Part shown: positions 59,684-64,000 of the stretch, piece after piece
Layout of the letters: every line of letters begins with the position of its first letter
Numbering within the stretch: position 1 is the first letter of the stretch
Assembly (NCBI GenBank): GCA_023443725.1
Contig: JAEZTF010000010.1
Location: forward strand, 50,583-114,582
Source: Candidatus Parcubacteria bacterium
GTDB lineage: Bacteria; Patescibacteriota; Microgenomatia; UBA12405
Length of the DNA stretch: 64,000 nt
Direction of reading: 5' to 3'
The notes under the pieces: generated by a model
Databases searched by the model: none
What the model was told of the DNA's origin: nothing
The model's input: the letters and a program-made list of their open reading frames with translations, nothing else
Position numbers and translations under genes: made by a program

Positions 59684-60479
59684 TATTATCAGCAAAGATT
59701 TTTTCGCGAGATTTGAAATAACCAAATCCGATAAATAAAGTAATTAAAGAAACTACTAAAGCAATTATTAGACTAGAGTATTTAGGGGCTCCTCCACCAA
59801 GAATGGTTTGACGATAAGCATTGATGATGACAGCCATAGGATTGATTTGAAAGACAATTCTATATTTATCTGGAACCATATCGGCTGGATAAATGACTGG
59901 GGTGACATACATCCAAAGAAGCAAAATCATACTTAAAAGATATTGAATATCACGATAAAGTAAATTGGCAGCGGCAAAAAATAGAGCTAAACCAAGTGTA
60001 AATATTTGTTGAATAAAGAAGATAGGAATTACCCATAGAATGTTGGTAGTAATGGGAATTTGGTAAACAACCATATAGATAATTAAAATAGATAGAGCAA
60101 AAAAGAAATCGATGATTTTGGCAATAATAGTGGAGATTACTAATATTGTTCTGGGAAAATATATTTTGGTAATTAAACTACTAGACATTACTAAAGAGCT
60201 GGCAGAAGCAGAAAGAGAATTGGCAAATAATGTCCATGGTAATAAGGCGACGAAAAGAAAAATAGAATAAGGAATATTGGAGGTGGAATTAGTTGAAATT
60301 CGTAAAATAATTGAGAAGGCAAAGCTCATAACCAACATTTGAGCCAATGGAGTAAGAACTACCCAAAAATAACCTAAAACTGATTGTTTGTAACGAGATT
60401 TTACTTCACGGGCGGTCATTTGCCACAGTAATTCACGCCATTTGTATATTTTTTTAACTTCTTTGAAGAGAGTTAACAT
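59679..60479 (-). CDS. Polysaccharide ABC exporter permease (Wzm/TagG-like)
   Basis: The 266-residue protein has six membrane helices of the ABC-2 type. REVKSRYKQSVLGYFWVVLTPL at the N-terminus and NPMAVIINAYRQTILGG near the C-terminus are the family signatures. With the ATPase it would move an undecaprenyl-linked glycan across the membrane. A possible -10 (TAAACT) lies 6 nt before its ATG, and TATAAT about 20 nt before. Confidence 0.93.
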   Translation of the reverse strand: MLTLFKEVKKIYKWRELLWQMTAREVKSRYKQSVLGYFWVVLTPLAQMLVMSFAFSIILRISTNSTSNIPYSIFLFVALLPWTLFANSLSASASSLVMSSSLITKIYFPRTILVISTIIAKIIDFFFALSILIIYMVVYQIPITTNILWVIPIFFIQQIFTLGLALFFAAANLLYRDIQYLLSMILLLWMYVTPVIYPADMVPDKYRIVFQINPMAVIINAYRQTILGGGAPKYSSLIIALVVSLITLFIGFGYFKSREKIFADNI

Positions 60480-60501
60480 AGCTTTAGTTTAGCAGATCTA
60501 T

Positions 60502-60507
60502 TATAAT
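60502..60507 (+). promoter_or_regulatory. -10 box directly before the YvcK/CofD-like gene
   Basis: TATAAT ends only 6 nt before the ATG at 60514, so transcription from it would give a leaderless mRNA. There is no Shine-Dalgarno. This is the clearest leaderless case in the window. Confidence 0.55.
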
Positions 60508-60513
60508 TGGACC

Positions 60514-61491
60514 ATGAACAAAGAGCTTAAGGTATGCACTATTGGTGGTGGAACAGCGATGCCAATAATCAATAAAGGTTTGATTAAAGCAGGGTTTTTG
60601 AATATTAAATCAATTGTAACCACATTTGATAGTGGCGGTGATACTGGCAGAATACGAACTGATGAACGAGGTAAAGTGTTGGCTTTTTCAGATTATTGGC
60701 GATCATTAATGTCTTTGTGGCCTGATGGATCTCAAAAACAAATTTGGGAAGATATGTTACGTTATCGTGATGGCAGAGGAAGAAATTTTGGCAATACTTT
60801 TTTTCAATTTTTATCGGAAAAAGAGGGTAATTTAGGCGAAGTTGATGAACTATTTAGTAGTTTAACTGGGGCAAGATTGGCTGGTGAAGTAATACCTGTT
60901 TCTTTAAAACCAGCAAATTTATTCTTTACTACAATTAGTGGTAAAAAATATAAAGGTGAAAATTTTGTTGATGACTTAAGAATGTCGAGAGATGTAATTG
61001 ATAAAATGTGGCTAGAACCTTTAGTTGAGGCTAATTCAAAAGCAAAAGAGATTTTGAAAAATGCAGATTTGATCATTGTGGCTCCAGGAACAACTTATGG
61101 ATCAGTTTTACCTAACTTTTTGCCAAAAGGAATAATTGAATCTTTTAATAAAAGTAAGGCTAAAAAAATCATGTTTGTAAATATTTTTGCGATGGCAAAT
61201 GAAATTAAAAAAGCAACGGCTTTAGGTTATTGGAATATATTTAAAAAATATTTAAAAACAGATAAACCTTTTGATGTGTTGGTAATGGCAGATTTGGATA
61301 AACTGGATAAAAAAATATTAAAAAAGATTTTGTATTTATATGGATTAGAAAACTCTTCTTTAGTAAAAATGGATAAAATAAATGGAGTTAAATTAATTAA
61401 AGTTGATTTGGCAAAAATTGAAGAGGCCAATATGAGATTAAGACATAGTGAAGAAAAACTAGGAGAGTTTTTTAGAACGTTAGAGCTTTAG
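60514..61491 (+). CDS. YvcK/CofD-like protein (gluconeogenesis factor family, UPF0052)
   Basis: The 325-residue protein opens CTIGGGTAMPIINKGL, followed by TTFDSGGDTGRIRTD, both typical of the CofD/YvcK fold, and later VIPVSLKPANLFFTT and IIVAPGTTYGSVLPNF. In Bacillus YvcK binds UDP-GlcNAc-type sugars and is needed for cell shape and growth on gluconeogenic carbon. CofD itself transfers a lactyl phosphate in F420 synthesis, but no F420 genes are here. The last residues FRTLEL and the stop are encoded by an R5 repeat. Confidence 0.85.
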   Translation: MNKELKVCTIGGGTAMPIINKGLIKAGFLNIKSIVTTFDSGGDTGRIRTDERGKVLAFSDYWRSLMSLWPDGSQKQIWEDMLRYRDGRGRNFGNTFFQFLSEKEGNLGEVDELFSSLTGARLAGEVIPVSLKPANLFFTTISGKKYKGENFVDDLRMSRDVIDKMWLEPLVEANSKAKEILKNADLIIVAPGTTYGSVLPNFLPKGIIESFNKSKAKKIMFVNIFAMANEIKKATALGYWNIFKKYLKTDKPFDVLVMADLDKLDKKILKKILYLYGLENSSLVKMDKINGVKLIKVDLAKIEEANMRLRHSEEKLGEFFRTLEL

Positions 61492-61497
61492 ATCTTT
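61475..61497. repeat. R5-type repeat at the 3' end of the YvcK/CofD-like gene
   Basis: TTAGAACGTTAGAGC followed by TTTAGATC repeats the R5 units of 59201-59287 in the same (plus-strand) orientation. It contains the stop codon of the YvcK/CofD-like gene. Confidence 0.6.
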
Positions 61498-61511
61498 TGA
61501 TAGAATTATTT

Positions 61512-63245
61512 ATGTCGCAGAAAAGACTAAAGAAAATAAGAAGAGAAGAAAAAATTGAAGCTATAAAAGAACTGGTGGAATTGGTTAGCTTTAAACAAAT
61601 AATAAAACAAAATTGGAAGTTTTTGGTCTTTTTACTATTGGGAGTGATTGGATTATATTTAAATTCTTTGCATGGAGATTTTGTTTCTGATGATTATGCT
61701 ACCATCCCTCAAAATCCGAATATTTTTAGTTTTAAAGATGGTTTAAAAGGTTGGATGGGAGGATTGATCAATTGGTTTTTGGCAATTTTATTTGGAATTA
61801 AAAATCCAGTTCCCTACCATATATTTAGTTTGTTGATTTATTTATTGGTGTTGGTGGTATCTTTTGTTTTTGTAAGTTTAATTTTGAATCAAAAATTAGC
61901 CAAAGTAACGACTATTTTATTTGCAGTTTTACCTATTCATGTAGAAGCTGTTTCCTGGATTGCTGGTCGACCTTATTTAATAAATGCCTTGTTTTTATTA
62001 TTATCGATGGTCTTTTTGATTTATTTTTTAAATACAGGTAGAAAAAAATATCTTTATTGGTTGTTTGTTTTTATACCACTAGCTTTCTTTGCTGAAAAAA
62101 CAAGGTTTGCGGCTTTACCATTATTGGCAATTTTATATTGGTTCTCTTTTGATAATATTTACAAAAAGAAGATTAATTTGGGTAAAATTTTAATTATTTT
62201 TGGTTGTTTGTTTTTGGCGGCAGTTATTTTTATTTGGCCTGCTTTATTGGATAGAATAGAGGCTGTAAATTCAGGAATAAACGCTTCGGAAAGTGTTTTT
62301 TACAATCCTTTCTTTCAATACCCAATAGCAATAACTAAATACTTACAATTAATTTGGTTTCCAGCTGATTTAACTTTGTATCACACCATGTATTTGATTC
62401 CAGGCTGGTTAAATTGGTTAATTTTATTGACATTTTTATCTTTAATTGGGATTAGTTTTTTTAAAAATAAAAAAATGTTTTTTGCATTATCATTTATCTT
62501 TTTGGCTACAGCTCCAAGTATGGCTCCAGTAAAGATTAGTTGGTTAGTAGCTGAGAGATATGTGTTTTTGGGATCTTTGGGTTGGTGTATGTTTTTGTCA
62601 CTTATTTTGGAGAATATAGATAATAAAGTAAAGAATTTATCGATAATTATTTTAATTTTGTTTATATCTGTATATGGAATTAGGGTATTTAATAGAAACA
62701 TTAATTGGCAAACAAATCACAATTTATGGGTAAACTCTTGCCAAGTATCTCCCAATAGTCATAATGCTTGGAATAATATTGGAGATGATTATGATAAATT
62801 AGCCCAAAAAGAAGAAACAGATGAAGGAAAATATCGACAATACCTAAACGCAATTAAAGGTTTTACTAAGTCAACCGTAATAAAAACAAATTATGCTGAT
62901 GCTTATCATAATCGAGGAAATATCTTTTATAAAATAAGTAGATTAGATTTGGCTAGAGAAAGTTATAAAACAGCCGTTTCATTTAATCCAATGATGCATC
63001 AAAGTTATTTAAGTTTGATTCAAATCGATATACTATTGGAAGAATATGATGTGGCGTCTCAAGATTTAGAGATATTAAAGAAAATTGCACCAACAAATGT
63101 TCAGGTTTGGTATATGGAGGCATATATTGATATTAAAAAGAACGAGATTGAAAAGGCCAAGAAAATATTAGAAGCGATAGTGGCACAATTTCCAGAATTT
63201 ACTGATGCAGTTAATTTACTGAAGAGTATAAGCAATAAAAACTAG
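61512..63245 (+). CDS. TMTC-like membrane protein with C-terminal TPR repeats
   Basis: This 577-residue protein has a basic N-terminus, about eleven membrane helices and a soluble tail with three or more TPR-like repeats (NAWNNIGDDYDKLAQ, YADAYHNRGNIFYKISRLDLARES, NVQVWYMEAYIDIKKNEIEKA). The loop after the first helix holds HGDFVSDDYATI, an acidic pair as in TMTC/GT-C O-mannosyltransferases. It may glycosylate proteins or glycans outside the membrane. I start at the ATG at 61512; a TTG at 61497 is possible. Confidence 0.75.
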   Translation: MSQKRLKKIRREEKIEAIKELVELVSFKQIIKQNWKFLVFLLLGVIGLYLNSLHGDFVSDDYATIPQNPNIFSFKDGLKGWMGGLINWFLAILFGIKNPVPYHIFSLLIYLLVLVVSFVFVSLILNQKLAKVTTILFAVLPIHVEAVSWIAGRPYLINALFLLLSMVFLIYFLNTGRKKYLYWLFVFIPLAFFAEKTRFAALPLLAILYWFSFDNIYKKKINLGKILIIFGCLFLAAVIFIWPALLDRIEAVNSGINASESVFYNPFFQYPIAITKYLQLIWFPADLTLYHTMYLIPGWLNWLILLTFLSLIGISFFKNKKMFFALSFIFLATAPSMAPVKISWLVAERYVFLGSLGWCMFLSLILENIDNKVKNLSIIILILFISVYGIRVFNRNINWQTNHNLWVNSCQVSPNSHNAWNNIGDDYDKLAQKEETDEGKYRQYLNAIKGFTKSTVIKTNYADAYHNRGNIFYKISRLDLARESYKTAVSFNPMMHQSYLSLIQIDILLEEYDVASQDLEILKKIAPTNVQVWYMEAYIDIKKNEIEKAKKILEAIVAQFPEFTDAVNLLKSISNKN

Positions 63246-64000
63246 GAGATAAAAAAGGCATTAGTTTTAAGATTTTTTGGGATAAACAGACTAAAAAATT
63301 AAATTTTGATAAAGAACCGAGTTGTTTTGCAATAATCTCTTGATCAATTTGAGGGTATTTTATAACTTTTGGAAAATAACCAAATTGTTTCATTACCTTG
63401 TTTAGTTTTTTTGGAATAGTTAAATTGACATGTCTTTTTTGATGAAATTGTTTAGTTTGTTTTATTTTTTTTAAGTTTGTCTTTCTTAATATTAAAGAAA
63501 TGGAATTTAATAAAGGTTCGATTAATTTTAGATAATTGTTGTTGTCAGTATGAATTAATATATCTGGTTTACCCCACTTAATAATTTCTTTTAGAAGAAA
63601 ATCTATTTCGGAGGGATATAAATGTTCAATAACATCGCATAAATAAACTGCTTTAATATTTTTTAATTTGGGTAATGATTGATTGTTTTTGTTTAAAAAA
63701 AGAATATTTGGCGAAGAATTATTTTTGGTAAAAATTTTTTTCTTTTGACGACAAATCTTTATGGCATCAGCAGAATAATCAACTGCAATAATCGAACAAT
63801 GATATTTTAACCAGAGAAGAAAGGAAAGGTCACCAGTACCACAACCTAAATCACAAATTTTATCTTTGGAATTTAGTTTTAATATCGAAGCGATTTCTAA
63901 ATATTTTTTATGAAAATCTTTTGGCATCAATTTTGACGAAAAATTTGGGGAATTTGATTGAAATTGAAAATATTTTTGATTGTAATATTTTGAATTGACC
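63211..64000 (-). CDS. Class I SAM-dependent methyltransferase (5' end beyond window)
   Basis: The protein has motif I ICDLGCGTGDLS, an acidic end to strand 2 (AVDYS), and CDVIEHLYPSEIDFLL, the UbiE/COQ5-like methyltransferase pattern. The frame stays open from the ATG at 63927 to the right edge and reads YYNQKYFQFQSNSPNFSSKL before MPKDF, which looks like true coding sequence, so the gene probably begins outside the window. Only 20 of the upstream residues are certain. It converges with the TMTC-like gene, overlapping it by 35 nt. The substrate is unknown. Confidence 0.8.
   Translation of the reverse strand, partial: VNSKYYNQKYFQFQSNSPNFSSKLMPKDFHKKYLEIASILKLNSKDKICDLGCGTGDLSFLLWLKYHCSIIAVDYSADAIKICRQKKKIFTKNNSSPNILFLNKNNQSLPKLKNIKAVYLCDVIEHLYPSEIDFLLKEIIKWGKPDILIHTDNNNYLKLIEPLLNSISLILRKTNLKKIKQTKQFHQKRHVNLTIPKKLNKVMKQFGYFPKVIKYPQIDQEIIAKQLGSLSKFNFLVCLSQKILKLMPFLSPSFYCLYSSVN

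Noticed and set aside
60514..61491. CofD proper (F420 biosynthesis)
   Set aside because: No other F420 gene is present and the N-terminal pattern equally fits YvcK, which suits the envelope-rich context better.
1..64000. Reassignment of UGA to glycine, as in some CPR lineages
   Set aside because: Genes end at normal distances with TAA, TAG and TGA, and conserved proteins have full length without in-frame UGA.

Overview
The window is AT-rich, densely packed, and has many 1-80 nt gene overlaps, standard stop codons, no rRNA or tRNA genes, no CRISPR array and no transposase. The gene set looks like a Patescibacteria/CPR bacterium, most likely of the Microgenomates type: a stripped and rearranged division/cell-wall (dcw) cluster, a very short FtsQ-like protein, a DUF4012 protein, many glycosyltransferases and GT-C membrane proteins, and a dimeric-type glycyl-tRNA synthetase. 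The lineage call rests on gene content only.

Layout. (1) 1-17080, almost all on the minus strand: one long dcw-type cluster read from a promoter near 17065. It begins with a translational T-box leader and glyS, then an anchored exported protein, rsmH, ftsL-like, ftsI, murE, an Ate1/Bpt-like transferase, an Mpl/MurC-like ligase, murA, mraY, an NlpC/P60 protein, a PLP fold-II enzyme, an ATP-grasp ligase, ftsW, murG, ftsQ-like and ftsA (cut by the left edge). A LysW-like zinc-ribbon gene sits on the opposite strand inside this run. murB, murD, murF and ddl are not in the window. (2) 17077-37113, minus strand: two GT-C proteins, recO, DUF4012, then a polysaccharide locus with a phosphoglycosyl transferase, ManC, many GT2/GT4 enzymes, an O-antigen polymerase/ligase-like protein, a hexapeptide acyltransferase and a DUF192 protein. 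(3) 37153-50499, plus strand: a flippase-like protein, a Nudix enzyme, metK behind a SAM-I-like riboswitch, galE, two transporter-like genes, a HigBA-type toxin-antitoxin pair (minus), ugd and a second polysaccharide gene set. (4) 50496-60479, minus strand: a third polysaccharide set with DegT and FdtA-like sugar enzymes, a CDP/LicD/HAD/ATP-grasp group and an ABC exporter (Wzt/TagH plus Wzm/TagG-like). (5) 60514-64000: a YvcK/CofD-like protein, a TMTC-like membrane TPR protein and a methyltransferase cut by the right edge.

How the genes work together. Most of the window builds and exports the cell envelope: precursor synthesis and septal peptidoglycan assembly on the left, surface glycan synthesis and export on the right. 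The most unusual parts are (a) non-standard enzymes inside the dcw cluster that could assemble or modify an atypical stem peptide, (b) a compact translational T-box controlling glyS at the head of that cluster, (c) a SAM-I-like riboswitch with a very small P2 stem before metK, and (d) several families of short repeats that sit in frame inside glycosyltransferase genes or supply the last codons and stops of metK, galE, yvcK and the ABC permease gene.
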